This document shows positions 36,229 to 48,059 of a stretch of 64,000 bases of DNA, piece by piece. Position numbers and translations under genes: made by a program. Each line of letters opens with the position of its first letter. Position 1 is the first letter of the stretch. The stretch lies in contig CM069435.1 of NCBI GenBank assembly GCA_035610365.1, positions 92,537,389 to 92,601,388 on the forward strand, given 5' to 3'. The notes beneath the pieces are model-generated. The model made no database searches. It was not told the DNA's origin and saw only the letters and a list, made by a program, of their open reading frames with translations. The DNA comes from Aquatica leii (taxonomy: Eukaryota > Arthropoda > Insecta > Coleoptera > Lampyridae).

Positions 36229-36843
36229 ATAAATTATAGTTTTAAAAAACAAAAATAAAAACACGTTTTGCTAGCAAACCGAACTAAAAAGTATAAAATA
36301 ATTCTTACTTATGAAGAGCTTCCTTTTTTCTAAAACTAAAGTTTAGTAATAAAGTGATCTATTACATTATCCGTTCTCTATCATACAATTGGATTTGACA
36401 GTACCTTTTTAGTAAATTTTAGTTTAAGAAAAAAGAAAATGGCGTCTGTAGGACAGTTTGACAGCATATTGAAAAAACTTATACTCAAAATAAAATTATA
36501 ACAAAACATAAGTTATTAACAAAATAATTCAATTCAAAGTAAAAAAGCGTGGGGTGCTTGATATTAAATGTTACAATTATTCCATTGGTAACTATTTAGA
36601 AAAGAAGAATTATGAAAATCTAGTAAATTGCACCCCACGCTTTTTTACTCTTGAATTTAATTATTTTGTTAATAACTTATGTTATGCTATAATTTCATTT
36701 TGAGGTTATTAATAAAAATTGATTAGACTTTCTATTGCTATATCATATAAGCTCTTCGTAAGTAAAAATTATTTTCTGCTTTTTAGTTCGGTTTGCTATC
36801 AAAGCGTGTTTTTATTTTAGTTTTTTAAAACTATAATTTTTAA
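36229..36843. mobile_element. Palindromic (foldback) element
   Basis: The outer arms 36229-36322 and 36750-36843 are inverse complements (ACAAAAATAAAAACACG, GCAAACCGAACTAAAAAG). Inner arms ending at 36557 and starting at 36631 pair through AAAAAGCGTGGGGTGC and AATAATTCAATTCAA-type sequence, leaving a 73-bp loop. The left side has about 115 bp more than the right, so one side gained or lost sequence. It is non-coding and MITE-like. Confidence 0.65.
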
Positions 36844-37129
36844 ATGAACCCCACCCACAAAAGTACAGATATTTTAAATGTTGACGTTCATTTTGTCAAC
36901 TTAGCATAATTGTTAAGAAATAGATGATAATTGTGGGCATTCAAATGCTGACATTCTGAATATGTTCTTTATTCATGGTGAACGTGGAAAAATATTGAAT
37001 AGAACATTTAATGCAAAATGTCTTCATCTACTCGCAATAAATAAAAAATTTTGAAAATTTTAAACACGTTTTGTGAAAACAGGGAGTATAAAACCCTGTA
37101 AAAAGTCTTCAAAACTTATTACTAGTAAC

Positions 37130-37800
37130 GAAGATGACCATATAAACACTTGGGGTTATCTTCAAGCTTATCTTCGATATTCAATAGCAGCAGCTTCTAC
37201 AGATTTAGGAAAATGTCAACCCAAAGGATTTTGAAACTCCATAGATTTCATCCATACTCAGGAATTACAGTTTAAGCGTTAAATATTGGAGACGATCTCA
37301 GGCAAAGTGAATACTACGAGCACTAAGATAAGAACTTTCCAGCTAACGTAATCTCATGAAACTAAAATTAGTCGAGAAGCCATCGTAAATCGAACGAATG
37401 AACATTATTAGACAGAGAATCCTCATGTGCTACGACAGAATAAATTTCAAATAAATTTAGTTTTAATGTCGTTGGTGCTATAATAACCAATACGGTACAA
37501 AATTTACGAAGCTAATCTAAATCTAAATCTACTTGTTGGTATCAGCTAGATGGTGCACCTCCGCATTCTACTAGAGAAGTGTGTTTCCAACTGTCGTATA
37601 TCTTTGATCGATCGATAGATTCTAATGGTCTATGGAAGTGGCCTCCTAAATCTCCAGATCTATCCCTACTCTCCTACTACTCAAGTTTTTTTATGAAAAT
37701 ATCTCAAGAACAAGGTGTACATCACACCCGTTGTAACCAAAAAGCACATTTTAGTTTGTGTACGAACGGTTTTTGTGCAACTAGATTTTAGCGCTTCTAC
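37130..37800 (+). pseudogene. IS630/Tc1/mariner-superfamily transposase remnant
   Basis: The best block is WYQLDGAPPHSTREVCFQLSY followed by W.WPPKSPDLSLLSYYSSFF (37538-37700). This is the second and third catalytic-Asp region of insect DDE_3-type transposases, normally W.QHDGAPPH......L...F....I...GP..WPPRSPDL.PLDFFLWG. Upstream, fragments such as NPH/CATTE.ISNKFSFNVVGAI (about 37420-37480) fit the preceding strand. Downstream residues fit the C-terminal helices. Stops and frameshifts are frequent. It is probably the transposase of the 35550-40436 element. Confidence 0.65.
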
Positions 37801-37945
37801 TAGAGAATGTAGGAAAATAATTTTAAAGTGTCTCCAGTAGAATAAAGGTCATGTTAAATATTTATAAATGTTTGTTTTGTTTTTATTTGTATTTGCTGTC
37901 ATTAATAGTTGGTAACTTTATCTTTGATTGTAAATACTAGGTTGT

Positions 37946-40296
37946 TTAATAAATTTCTAGAATATAAATGAAAAACACGATTTTATGGCTTGAAATGTTT
38001 TTCATTATTTAATATATTCTCCCAAAAGCCCAATAAATTCATTCCAACGTTCCTTTAATTTATTAATCGCATCCTTGTAGTGGTTTTCCGCAAGGTCTGC
38101 AAAATACTCGTCTACGGCAGCTATAACTTCATCATTAGACCTAAATTGCTTTCCCTCATGAATTTTTTTAGGTGTGAGAACAGCCAGAAGTCAGAAAAAG
38201 CCAAATCTAGTGAATAAAGTGGATGTTCACACAATTCGCCATGGTCAAAACTTCAAAACACTTTTGTGAGCAGATGCATTGTCATTTTTTCACGAATTTT
38301 TTTATCCAACTGATCTAAAAGATTGCAATAATATTCAGGTTTAATTGTTTTACCAATTTGGAAATAATCCACCATCAAAACCTCTTTTGCGTTCCAAAAA
38401 ACTGATGCCTTAGCCAAACTCTTCTTTTGATTCAGGATCATTGTCACAAGTCTTATCCATAGTGATGAATTTACTTATAATTTTTTTTAATCTTTTTTAA
38501 AACGCTCCGAATATTGCTGAGAAATTCGCATTGGATTCCTTATGGAAAATGGCACATAGAAGCCAATAAGATTTTATTGGATTCAATAAGTTTCTATATA
38601 GGTTTATGTCCTGGTAATTACCCATTTAAAATTATTTAAATCCAATAGAAAAATACATATAGAATTATTATGCTATTCCGTTAGAAACCAATAAAAAACT
38701 ATTAATTTTTTAAATACCCTTTAATATAGATAGACCCATTAAAACCAATAAAAACCCATACTTTTCTAATAAGTAATTACCAATAAAAAACTCAATATCA
38801 AATAATATTTTTATTGTGAATGCCAAATTAAAACGTTTTACTTCATTTTCTATCAGAAATTCCTTACTAATCCTAACAAATAGGTCGGTAACATTCAACT
38901 TTCATTGTGCTAACACGCGCTGAAAAATAGAAAATTTAAGTAAAAGACGTAAATATAAACAATGTTTAGTTACCAGTTGTGAGAAGGGAACTGTGTGTGA
39001 TAAGTTCATAAATCAATGACAAAATAATTGTTTAATTGGCAATTTTCCAATTAGGATAAGTTGCAGGCGGTTATAGTAACTGAGGAATTTATTAGTGTGT
39101 TCTCACTAAACAGTACGTATACAAGTTCTTTTATGAAAGTTGTACCTTTTTTTTCGAACATGGCGTTGTCATAACATTTGATGGGCAGTCAAACTTTTTT
39201 ACCAAGATGTAAAATTAATTAACTAAGCTTGTGTTAATTAGTTAGAGGGCATTATTATTCGTTTTCTAGCTACTGTTTCTTCCACGTCTTTCTTGCTTTC
39301 TACAAAAATAATTAAATTACCTAAGGTTACTTTTGTATTACACGATGCAATGATGTACATACATTTAATACAGGTTTCATTTGGTATTTTACTATTTATA
39401 TGATTAGTACTTTTGTACTTCCTCCTTGACTTTATACTTTTTTGTATAAGATCGAACAATTTCAAGTCTTTATCTAATTTAGGTTTAATACTGGATGTTG
39501 ATACGACCGCGATAAACAGTCAGATTCATCAACTTTCTACTTGTTTGTTTAGCCAAGCAAACTATAAAATTAAAAAACAAAATCGCGAAATGATTATATC
39601 AGCATGAATAATTAAAATTATTAACATAATTAGTTACGTACCTGTCATTGCGAAATGAAAGTCTATAAAGGTTTTATCACACATATTCTGTTTGATCACT
39701 CAAACAGTAACGTTCGTAAGTTATATCGTTGGTCGTAACTTGTCGCTGCGACCTGTGCGAGCGTGCGCGTTAATGCGTCGTCATCTACCAGCATTTAATG
39801 TATATGTATATAATTGTATCGTAAACACAATTTTACTATTTTAATCAGAAATTGCTAATGCAAATTTAATATGCAATTGCTTTGATTCAATATTTCTTAG
39901 TAGTAAGACGCATCAAAACCTATAGAATCCGATTAAAATACGACTTATTGGGAATTCCATATAAAAACCTATAAATACTATACTACAAAACCCATTGATG
40001 CCAATGTATCGCATTGATTCCCATTAAAACCTATTTAATTTTGTATTGGGGGTCTATTCGTTTTTATGTGCCACTTTCGGTAGGGATGTGTTTTTGTTGC
40101 ATTGTTAACGAATGCGGTATCTATTGTGCCCACAGCTTATTAAAACCCAAAACTTTACTCGATATATGACTCACACTGCCTAATGAGATGTTTAAAGCAT
40201 CTACTGAATCTCTTTTAATCAATCGACAATCTTCCAAAATCATATGCTGTATTTTTGCTATGACTTCTGGTGTTGATGCACTTTTTGGATCGTCTT
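37946..40296 (-). pseudogene. mariner transposase remnant, split by a later insertion
   Basis: On the minus strand, 40290-40085 gives the mariner N-terminal HTH region: STPEVIAKIQHMILEDCRL, then VDALNISLGSVSHI and KVLGFNKLWAQ. After a 1.5-kb insert, 38540-37960 gives FITMDKT (for the usual VTMDET) and DPESK. In another frame it gives ASVFWNAKEVLMVDYFQIGKTI and EYYCNLLDQL (38400-38310), then PLYSLDLAFSDFWLFSHLKK and LKERWNEFIGLLGEYI near the C-terminus. The low end AGGTTGTTTAATAAATTTCTAG (starting at 37946) resembles a mariner terminal repeat. The high end is truncated against the inverted repeat of the host element. Stops and frameshifts make it inactive. Confidence 0.8.
38543..40080. mobile_element. 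Non-autonomous DNA transposon inserted in the mariner
   Basis: The ends match in inverse orientation: TGGAAAATGGCACATAGAAG on the left and, read inward from the right, CCGAAAGTGGCACATAAAAA. A TA dinucleotide lies immediately outside each end (38541-38542 and 40081-40082). If the 1538-bp insert and one TA are removed, the mariner frame runs straight through the site without a shift, which supports these exact boundaries. Variants of ACCAATAAAAA or AACCTATA recur near both ends, like subterminal transposase-binding repeats. The minus-strand frames at 38710-38898 and 39238-39465 match nothing I know. Confidence 0.7.
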
Positions 40297-40994
40297 ACCG
40301 GAAGTTGAACACTGTTTAAAATATTTTGTTTCTATCTAGATCTACACATTATTTCATCCTCTAAAATTTCAAAACTGTAAATGTTTTATCATCGTCAATT
40401 CTTCTAACGCACGGGTATCGTGGTAGACCTTGTATACTTAAACAAGACTTGAACTCCCGTTGTTTGTATAGCAAGTGGTTTATCAATTATGCCACTACGG
40501 CTTACTACCTTATCATGAAATATAAAAGGCTTCTATGCCTTGCGAACGTTCATTAACGTATGTTGTATGCGTACAGGGACGAATGTACGTAAGACGTACC
40601 ACAAATGTACATACAATGGAAGAAGTGTGCTATATGGGAATTATAAAAAAAGTTTTTTTTGTTTTGTTACGAGGTTGCTGGAAATGAAAACCAAGACCAA
40701 ATAATTCATAAACTTAGCACATGTAGAATCTAACTGACGGTAATAAGTATCTTCGTCGACAATTGAGAATTTTTTGTTATTGATTTTAATCATTACTTTA
40801 ATTTAATCTTAAGGTTATGACTAATGTTTCAAAACGATGTGTTTTTTAACAAAAAATATAATTTGAAAACAAAAACCTGAAACGTGCTCCCTCTCCCCCT
40901 CATTATTCAAGCCATCTGACGGCATTTATCAAATTTACTTAAAATACTAGTATAGTTGACCACCTCACCAAAAATAACCAAATTCTGTTTACTA

Positions 40995-41506
40995 ACATTA
41001 GAATGTCTTCCGGGTTTGGACCGTGTCATAGTTGCAACCGAAGCTGCCAACGTTTCGCCCACTTTCGTAAGGGGCTTCATCAGGGCGTGAGATAAAAAAA
41101 ACACGCCTCCTAGCAACCGTAACCCAATCAGGGTCGAGCTTAACCACCCGTGACGATCTTTTTCCTTTAAATACGGAGACTATTTCTTCTTAAGTCACTT
41201 CTACGGAGTTTAGAATCTGGCTTGGTTCACAAGTTGATTACCTAACTCGGTATTGGTTCTTTGTTAGATTTTCGTTTGCTTTTTCAGGTTATCGTTTTCT
41301 TTCTTACCTTTTCAGAGTTTAGGTTATGGCTTGTTCTACAAGTGGATAACCTAACTTTTGAGAAGTTCTTAGTTAGATTTCGATTGCTTGTTTGAGTTTT
41401 GCGATTTATCTCACGCCCTGATGAAGCTCCTTACGAAATTGGGCAAAACGTTGGCAGCTTCGGTTGCAACTATGACACGGTCCAAACCCGGAAGACATTC
41501 TAATGT
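40995..41506. mobile_element. Penelope-like terminal-repeat foldback
   Basis: Arms 40995-41091 and 41410-41506 (97 bp each) are inverse complements with about three mismatches, separated by 318 bp. Each arm is the Penelope terminal repeat seen at 10140 and 12095, with CCAACGTTTCGCCCACTTTCG and CACGGTCCAAACCCGGAAGAC. The spacer contains two further terminal-repeat segments with TTTAGAATCTGGCTTGGTTC-type sequence. The left arm on the minus strand has an intact hammerhead-like core (CTGATGA...GAAACGTT); the right arm has GAAAC changed to CAAAAC. Helix I would be GCC with GGC. No RT sequence remains. Confidence 0.7.
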
Positions 41507-41719
41507 TAGTATAGATTCCGGCCGTGGAAGACTTCGCTATTACAAATTTTGTTTGCTATCCTGATTGTGACAGTTGATCATCGTTTTCTGACGTGCGTGA
41601 TCTAATTTTTTCTTGTCGAATAAGGTAAGTCTAATAAAGTTTTGTTTTTCCATGTAAATGCATTTATTAAGTAATGCAATGATGATGTTATATGTACATA
41701 TTACGATTTTAAAAAATGT

Positions 41720-42900
41720 GACTTTTACCCTAAAAAGTGGTGATGGGGCAAGATGGGGACGTCCCCCCTTTTTGTAACATTAATTATTATGTGCTAACGT
41801 TATCAATATTTTTGCTTTCAGAACATGGTACTTAAACTACAAACAAAAGAATTGATCTGAAGAAACAATGGGTGAAGACATTTCTGCGGTTCTCGCAAAG
41901 CGGCTGCTACATTTGTTGTTCCTCAGACAACGCTTGAAAAAAAGGTGCTAATGAAGAAATAAAATCCTGATATAGACAAACCACTAAAGCCACTAAAGGA
42001 AAGTTTAGAACCAAAGAAAAGGAGTTTCAGAAAGAGGAATAAGAGTTGGTGTCGTATTTAAGGGATATGGAAAATTCGTTTTTCGGTCTCCTTTTTTTAC
42101 GGACACCGATTTTGATTGCAACTGAAACTACTGAAAGACCTGACATTAACAACGCTGTTATTCCGACTAAATCTATCTAAACAAGAAGAATCGAAAAATT
42201 TCAAAATATTTCTGATCTCATCCGTCAAACCACCAAGAACTCCTAAAACACAAATCAGAAGATCTGAACTATTGACAACTCCACTAAACATCTCGACTCA
42301 ACAATCAATTTCTAATCTGCCGTCGTGTTTTCATTCTAATGCTGAAGGCCCTACGACACCTAGCTTTGAAGCAAATAGTTCGTCAACGTCATTTGCTAGG
42401 GTTTTACTTTAAGCAGGTTTCCCATGTTGGAATGATGATAAAAAAAAGTGTTCGTCGAGGAAAGAGCGCAATTCTTATCTCGTCGCCCTACAAAAGTGAT
42501 TTGATAGAAAGACAAAAAAAGTTGTGGTCTTCTCAAAAAATAACGGAAAATCAAATGAGCAAAACCAGGTAAAAAATCTACCTAACAACAAAGTCAAAAC
42601 AGTCAAAAAAACAGTCATCAGATGAGGAGGAGAAAAAAGATGTGGAATGTTTATACTGCGACTATTGATTTTCACAATCTGATGAAGGATGGATATCTTG
42701 CATTATCTGTAAGAGATGGGCAAACTGTTTCTGAGCAGAAGAAGATAATGAGGATGAGGATGTGCCTCATGTTTGTACGTTTTGTAAATAAATTTTTATG
42801 TTACTAAAGGTACCCCATCATAGCCCACTCTAAACCCCATTTTGCCCCACCCTTGGAAAAGGTGGGGCAGTATTGCCCTGTCCTCCTCTATATGTTGAAT
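41720..42900 (+). pseudogene. Internally deleted pogo-like element
   Basis: TIR-like sequence GGGGCAAGATGGGG (about 41744-41757) is matched in inverse orientation by CCCCATTTTGCCCC (about 42835-42848). Between them the plus strand has an N-terminal stub after a TTTCAG, then a C-terminal half. The C-terminal half includes ILISSPYKSDLIERQKK (42471-42521) and a cysteine-rich tail ECLYCDY..SQSDEGWISCIICKRWANC with VCTFC (about 42646-42790). That order is the C-terminus of some pogo/Jerky-like transposases. The whole DDE catalytic core is missing, so it is a deletion derivative. Its family differs from the 30780-31670 copy. Confidence 0.6.
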
Positions 42901-43119
42901 AATTAAACCGCGTACTCTAAATTTTGTTTTGAATAAGTTATGGATTACATCTACAACGTGTACATTGAATAAGTACAACAATTATAGTACTGTGAAATTA
43001 CCGCTAGAGTGAAGCACAGGACATTCGTTTTGACTTTTTTTAGCTCATCAGCAGTGAGATGTCTGATGTACCACAACCGGGAAGCGGTCGCCCAGGGGTT
43101 CAGTCTGATAGAGTAATCA

Positions 43120-43910
43120 ACTCGTTAACCAACTCAAAGAAAAAGTGACTAGAAAAAATCGTTTTCGTATATATAGAAGAAGACGCTTCGCGGTGATTAA
43201 GCGCGGAAGTAGTCAAAAAGAGGCGTTTCTTCAATAGATGTATAACAAATGGAAATCAAAGTGATTATAACTCAAAACTATGATTACAGTTAAAATTATG
43301 GAGATGTTTGATGATATCTATACTGTCTTGGATTTTTCTATTCAAAAATTTTGCTACCACCAATACGTTATCGAAATTAATATTGTGGTCGGTAATAAAA
43401 TGTTGTTTAATAATAAAAAACTTAGAAGATAGAAGAAATGCGGTTTTTCTTATATGTTTTGAAATGCGTGTGATGACGGAACTACTAGTTTTACCAATGT
43501 AGAATAAACCACAGGAACAGGAAATTTGGTATACACCTTAAAACAAATGTTAAGGTTTTTTCTTTAGAAGGAAGAATTTGATAAATGCTTTACCGGTATA
43601 GTTTCTAGTCGTTGAATAAAATGATGAACATTAAGAGTGTGTGAGCAGGTAGTTGATTATCTAGATTTTCAGAGGTTTTTTTACATTGTCGTTTCCTTAT
43701 TTTTAAGTTCGTCGATTTTTTCTTACTTTATTGGTGTTTAGAATCTGGCTTAGTTAAGAAACTGATTATACCTAATTTTTTTAGAGATTCTTGGTTAAAT
43801 TTTCGTTTGTTTATTCAAGTTAATCGTTTTCTTTCTTTCTTTCAGTCTCTTACGAAAGAAACAGCAACTTCAGTTATACAAAATTGACAGGGTTTAAGTC
43901 CAGAAGACGT
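43120..43910 (-). pseudogene. Penelope-like element: GIY-YIG remnant and terminal repeat (copy 3)
   Basis: The minus strand from about 43560 to 43200 reads as a GIY-YIG endonuclease: VYQISCSCGLFYIGKTSSSV, then HFITDHNINFDNV and IKHLHNFNCNHSFE. This is the C-terminal domain of a Penelope-like protein. Near 43610-43640 it jumps to the segment that in copy 1 lies upstream of the RT (TTGAATAAAATG.TGA), so the RT is deleted. From about 43690 to 43910 a terminal repeat follows in the opposite orientation to those at 10140 and 12095, with TTACGAAAGAAACAGCAACTT as a degraded hammerhead-like core. Confidence 0.7.
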
Positions 43911-44683
43911 TCTTTTTTAATAAAGTTATTTTAGCTCTGTAATAAAAATTAAGTTATAAGTACATTTTAATGCAAACACATGAAATTGTTTATATTTCGA
44001 GTAATCGATAACAACGTCGTTGATGATTTTTTTTAATTGAGTGAAACGTGCTTAAAAAGTCATATTATTCACTTAATCTTATTAAGCTGGTCGGAATACC
44101 ACAGGTAAAATATGTCTTTTAAGAGTGGTACAAGTTTGTCAAAAATTATTTCTCAACAATTAGAAAATAAGAAACTTCTCGAAACTAAGACAAGAGAACA
44201 TTGATGGACGCCTACTAAGATTAAACGTTAAACATTTAAAATGCTTTAGACTTAATTAAATTCAAAAAATAACAGACGTGGTTAAAATTAATTAAAACAC
44301 GCAACTTTGATACGTAAGCAAAAATTCGTAAATAAACTGAAACTATAGCCTTTAACTATTTTTTTAATTTGAGTTTGGGTCAAAACAAAATTATACATAT
44401 GCTAGACGGCTATCTATGATCACAAAAAAATAAAAAGTTTAGTGTTATCTGTGGTTAAACCTAACGACAAAAATTCCTAAATTTACTTTATAGTAATTAA
44501 AATTCTGTATGGATTTGTATATATTTTTCAGACTCTTTAGTATTACTTTACTTTTTTACATCTATTACTGTCTGGTAATTTCTGATCGTAGTCGCCATCG
44601 ATCGAAGCTCTTTAATCTATATTTCCACAGCTTGCTTCGAGAAAAATGAATGTGTTTAGATAAACGGTTTTCTTAAGTTTCAG

Positions 44684-44901
44684 CACCGGTTTCCGGTGGT
44701 CAAACAACAGTCTTTCCACTACCAGGCACCTTTCCATGGGCGCACAGCGGCCGAGGCAAACCTCGAAGGGGCATGATGCGGAGAGCCGTGTTCAGCGACC
44801 TTCAGCGAAAGGGCCTCGAACGTAGATTCCAAATTCAAAAGTACATCAGCAAGCCGGACCGGAAGAAACTCGCCGAAAAACTAGGATTAAAAGATAGCCA
44901 A
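44684..44901 (+). CDS. Dbx: Dbx homeobox protein, coding exon 3 (first 44 homeodomain residues)
   Basis: The acceptor TTAAGTTTCAG and the donor CCAA|GTAAGT bound a 218-bp exon that enters in phase 1 and leaves in phase 0. It encodes residues 210-282. VFPLPGTFPWAHSGRGKPRRG is the conserved linker just before the homeodomain (vertebrate DBX has the same GT/KF.W...RG[KR]PRRG layout). The homeodomain starts at Gly239: MMRRAVFSDLQRKGLERRF, then QIQKYISKPDRKKLAEKLGL and KDSQ. The exon ends after homeodomain residue 44, a common intron position in homeobox genes. Sequence is fully intact. Confidence in the family is very high. Confidence 0.95.
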
Positions 44902-46149
44902 GTAAGTGCGCTTTTAATACGTTTAAACGTTTAGCGTTTTTCGATGAAGAGAAACGGGGGTGGAATTTTTTTCCTACATCCAGGGGGTGGTAATATATTT
45001 TACAGATTACCGCTTTCAGGATGCATTAGGTGGGGTAAATTCGTTTTCTATTGGTCGGAATTCTTCTTATACAGTCTTCCCCGTTCCGCCTAGTTGTTTT
45101 ATGCGTTATTTTCACCCTTAAACTGGGGTTGAAAACGGTCTTTTAAACGGTATTGTTAAATCAAAACCCTTTTGCGATTAAATCTACTTTTGTTGCTTAC
45201 TAATTATAATTATGGTGCGTTTGATTGTTTTTCGGCGTTTTCTGTATACATTTTAATTTACTTATCCGCGTCTGCACGCCCGCAACCTCCGCGACTCGCC
45301 CTTTGAACCCTAATTAAATCTTCTTACTTTATTAAATTACTAAACGCGGAAGTTTATCTTTTGTGCGATCGGCGACCTTTTTTCCTGCCTTAATTAGAAC
45401 GGAAAAAACAAAAGTCAAAGTCAACGCTTGCTGATCGATGACATATCTTATAGTAATGGATTCTTTCCCCCTTAAATAACCACTGCGTTAGATCTGTAGC
45501 ATATGTTTTTGATAGGCTTGTAACAAGGGGACGTCTTTATACCGAGGAAAAAATGCGCGGATAAAGAATTCCAATAAGGTTTACGTACGCACAGACACAC
45601 ACACGGACACGCCAACGACAACAACAAGTACAATTATGGCTAATTTGTATACATAATAAATAATTCAAAAATCCATAAAAGTTATATTACGTCAACAGTT
45701 GTTGCATTTCCATATTTATATATAAGGGGGTTGTTCGAGCCCCATGCATTTGATGCTGACTGTTTTAGTCAAGATTAAAGATCGATAAGTAGCAGAGATT
45801 GTATTAAATCGTCAGTCGTAACCACGACCGCAAACTGATTTATGGGATTCGTCGATGCTTGCACTAATTGCTTTTGTGCTCAAACATACAGTGTTACCTT
45901 ATTTAAAACAATTAATGCGCCACGCGCGTCATTTAGAACTTTTGATTAAGACTTCTTTAATCGACGAAGAAAAAATTGCAAACAATTGCACAAGTTTGGC
46001 AAGTAATCACAGCCTCCTTGTTTAAAAAAATTAAAAAATTAAGACTACTACCTAGGTACTTGAAAAAAATGTAATTTTTCTAAGGATGTTTATCTTTACT
46101 ACTTAATATACTAGGTCGTTACCACTAATATCAGCTGCATATAAAAAAG
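44902..46149. other. Dbx intron 3, 5' part; no gene recognised
   Basis: Non-coding sequence just after exon 3, relatively G+C-rich to about 45450, then AT-rich. There is a short CA-rich run near 45595-45610. No transposon signature was seen, so this part may be constrained intron. Confidence 0.35.
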
Positions 46150-46418
46150 TGAAGTCAAAATCGACCATTTGTAAGGTAGGCAAAATGGTATTATTGGTCA
46201 GTTTGAATGCGATTGTGTCAGCGACATATAATGAAGACTATACCATCTTGTAGGTGTCTTAGAAATTATATTAATTTAATATATGTATATAGTTTTCTTT
46301 AATAGTAGTTCATAAGACACCCACAAGATGGTAACCATTACTATATGACGTTGTAATGTCGTGAACCAATCACATAACAATATTTTGTCTACCCTGCAAA
46401 TGGCCGATTCTGGCTTCA
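46150..46418. mobile_element. Foldback MITE (about 270 bp)
   Basis: The ends TGAAGTCAAAATCGACCATTTG and, inverted from the right, TGAAGCCAGAATCGGCCATTTG pair. Pairing continues through GGTAGACAAAAT-type sequence and an inner arm CCATCTTGTAGGTGTCTTA with TAAGACACCCACAAGATGG. The loop is AT-rich (about 46262-46309). No coding sequence. It has the size and shape of a palindromic MITE. Confidence 0.7.
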
Positions 46419-48055
46419 TATTTAAATCATTAGCTTTGAAATTGAAAATTTGATTATCATCACTGATGACACTTAAGCTTTTTTAAGTGTGATAAAGCAA
46501 AATTAAGTTGTTAATTGTAGCTTTATTTCAATATTTTGTTTACATAAGTATATTTATCTTCTTAGTTACTACATCGTTTTTTTACTACTACTGTTCCTTT
46601 TCTAAATTACTTATTTATATGACTAAATTTTGGTAGGGTAGATACACCCTCTTATTTCAAAATTAACCAATAACAAGAGTACACATATTTAAAGTTACAG
46701 TTAACAAATGCATCAGAATTTACTTAGAAGTACAAATCCTGATGACGTGCCTTACAAGTTCTTAAAACCAAAAAGGTGCATCAGCAATTCCTGAAAACAA
46801 ATGACTAAAACTAATGCGTATAACAAGAATAAGGTTAAAGAATTCTACTAATTTTAATTCTAACTAAACTATAATAAAAACATTCACAGAAGTCTCAACA
46901 ATCACTTATGAAATAGAAATTATTATTGTCAAATAGCAAACAAGTGCACAAATTTAACAAATAATCACAGCTTATTTATCTAAAAAAATTAAGACAAGTT
47001 TACATCTCTCACAAAAAAATATTAATGTTTCTGACTATGCCAACTTAGACAATATTTACAAAAAAAATAATTTAATAAAACGTAAGTTCTCAAGTTTGAC
47101 AACAATATTTTAAAAAAATTAGGAAGCTTTCAAACTTAACTACTTTTAATATCTTGTTAAAAAATATAAAAGTCTACAATTTTGCTATTGTTTCATTTAA
47201 TTTAAAAGTTATCTATTGACAAAATTTGGTTATCAAAAAAAAAGCTAACAATATTCAACAAAGCTATAGCTACAAACAAATTATAGTCAATTTTGTAAAA
47301 ATTTCTTTAATGGTAATAGACGGTTGTCAAAATTTGAAAATAACAATTAATGCTTAATGGGTTAAATTATAGTCATGATTTATAATCAGGTTCTTGAAAT
47401 TACTGATGAAACAAAGCTTAGACTTGGATTATAGTAATTAACGTAAAAATTGTAAAAATTACAACGAAATAAAGTAAATCGTTGATAACCAAGTCAACCT
47501 TTTATCAGATTTATTTGAATTTGGCGTTAATTTTTTTGTAACTTAGATTAACATAATTTTGACTTAAAAAATTAAAGACAACGTTTTAGTAGATAACAAA
47601 TGTCGATTGTTGTAATTGAACAATAATTGGTAAAAAAATTGTTTGATTGTTGTTATACTTGACAATAATGTCTAATGAACATTCTTGACAAGAATTAAAT
47701 TAAATCCTCGATTTAATGAAGTAGAAATTCATAATTGCTTAAACATGGTCATAACTGTTAAATACATTTTTTTGTTAATTGTCAAACCGTAAAATACAAA
47801 CATTTTATGTTTTTTTTTATCCAGAAATTGATAAATCTTTAAATTTAACAGTAATTGTAATTTTTTATTGAACTATCAAAATTTGACATAAAATTAAATT
47901 GAACGTTCCAAAATTGCTTCGTATGAATTAATTAACGTGCAGGTAAATACAATGGTTGTTACTTTTTATAAGTTGTTTTGAATAAAACGGAATATAAAAA
48001 CATCAACTGTATGTAACATTTGGTGTATACGTTTATTATTATGACTGCAGAAACT
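46419..48055. other. no gene recognised
   Basis: Very AT-rich intron 3 sequence without coding sequence or clear repeats. Confidence 0.4.
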
Positions 48056-48059
48056 ACCA

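Larger units (their letters stand above)
35550..40436 (+). mobile_element. Composite DNA transposon with about 140-bp terminal inverted repeats
   Basis: Sequence at 35550-35689 (ATACAGGGTACGGTACCCG onward) is mirrored at 40297-40436. Both hold TACCCGTGCGTTA, GATGATA, GGATGAAATAA-type and TTCAAC..CCGGAAG blocks in inverse orientation. Between them lie a palindromic element (36229-36843), a plus-strand DDE transposase remnant of its own (about 37130-37800) and a mariner (about 37946-40296) that was in turn split by a 1.5-kb insertion (38543-40080). I interpret the outer repeats as the ends of the element that encoded the 37130-37800 transposase, later hit by the others. Confidence 0.6.
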
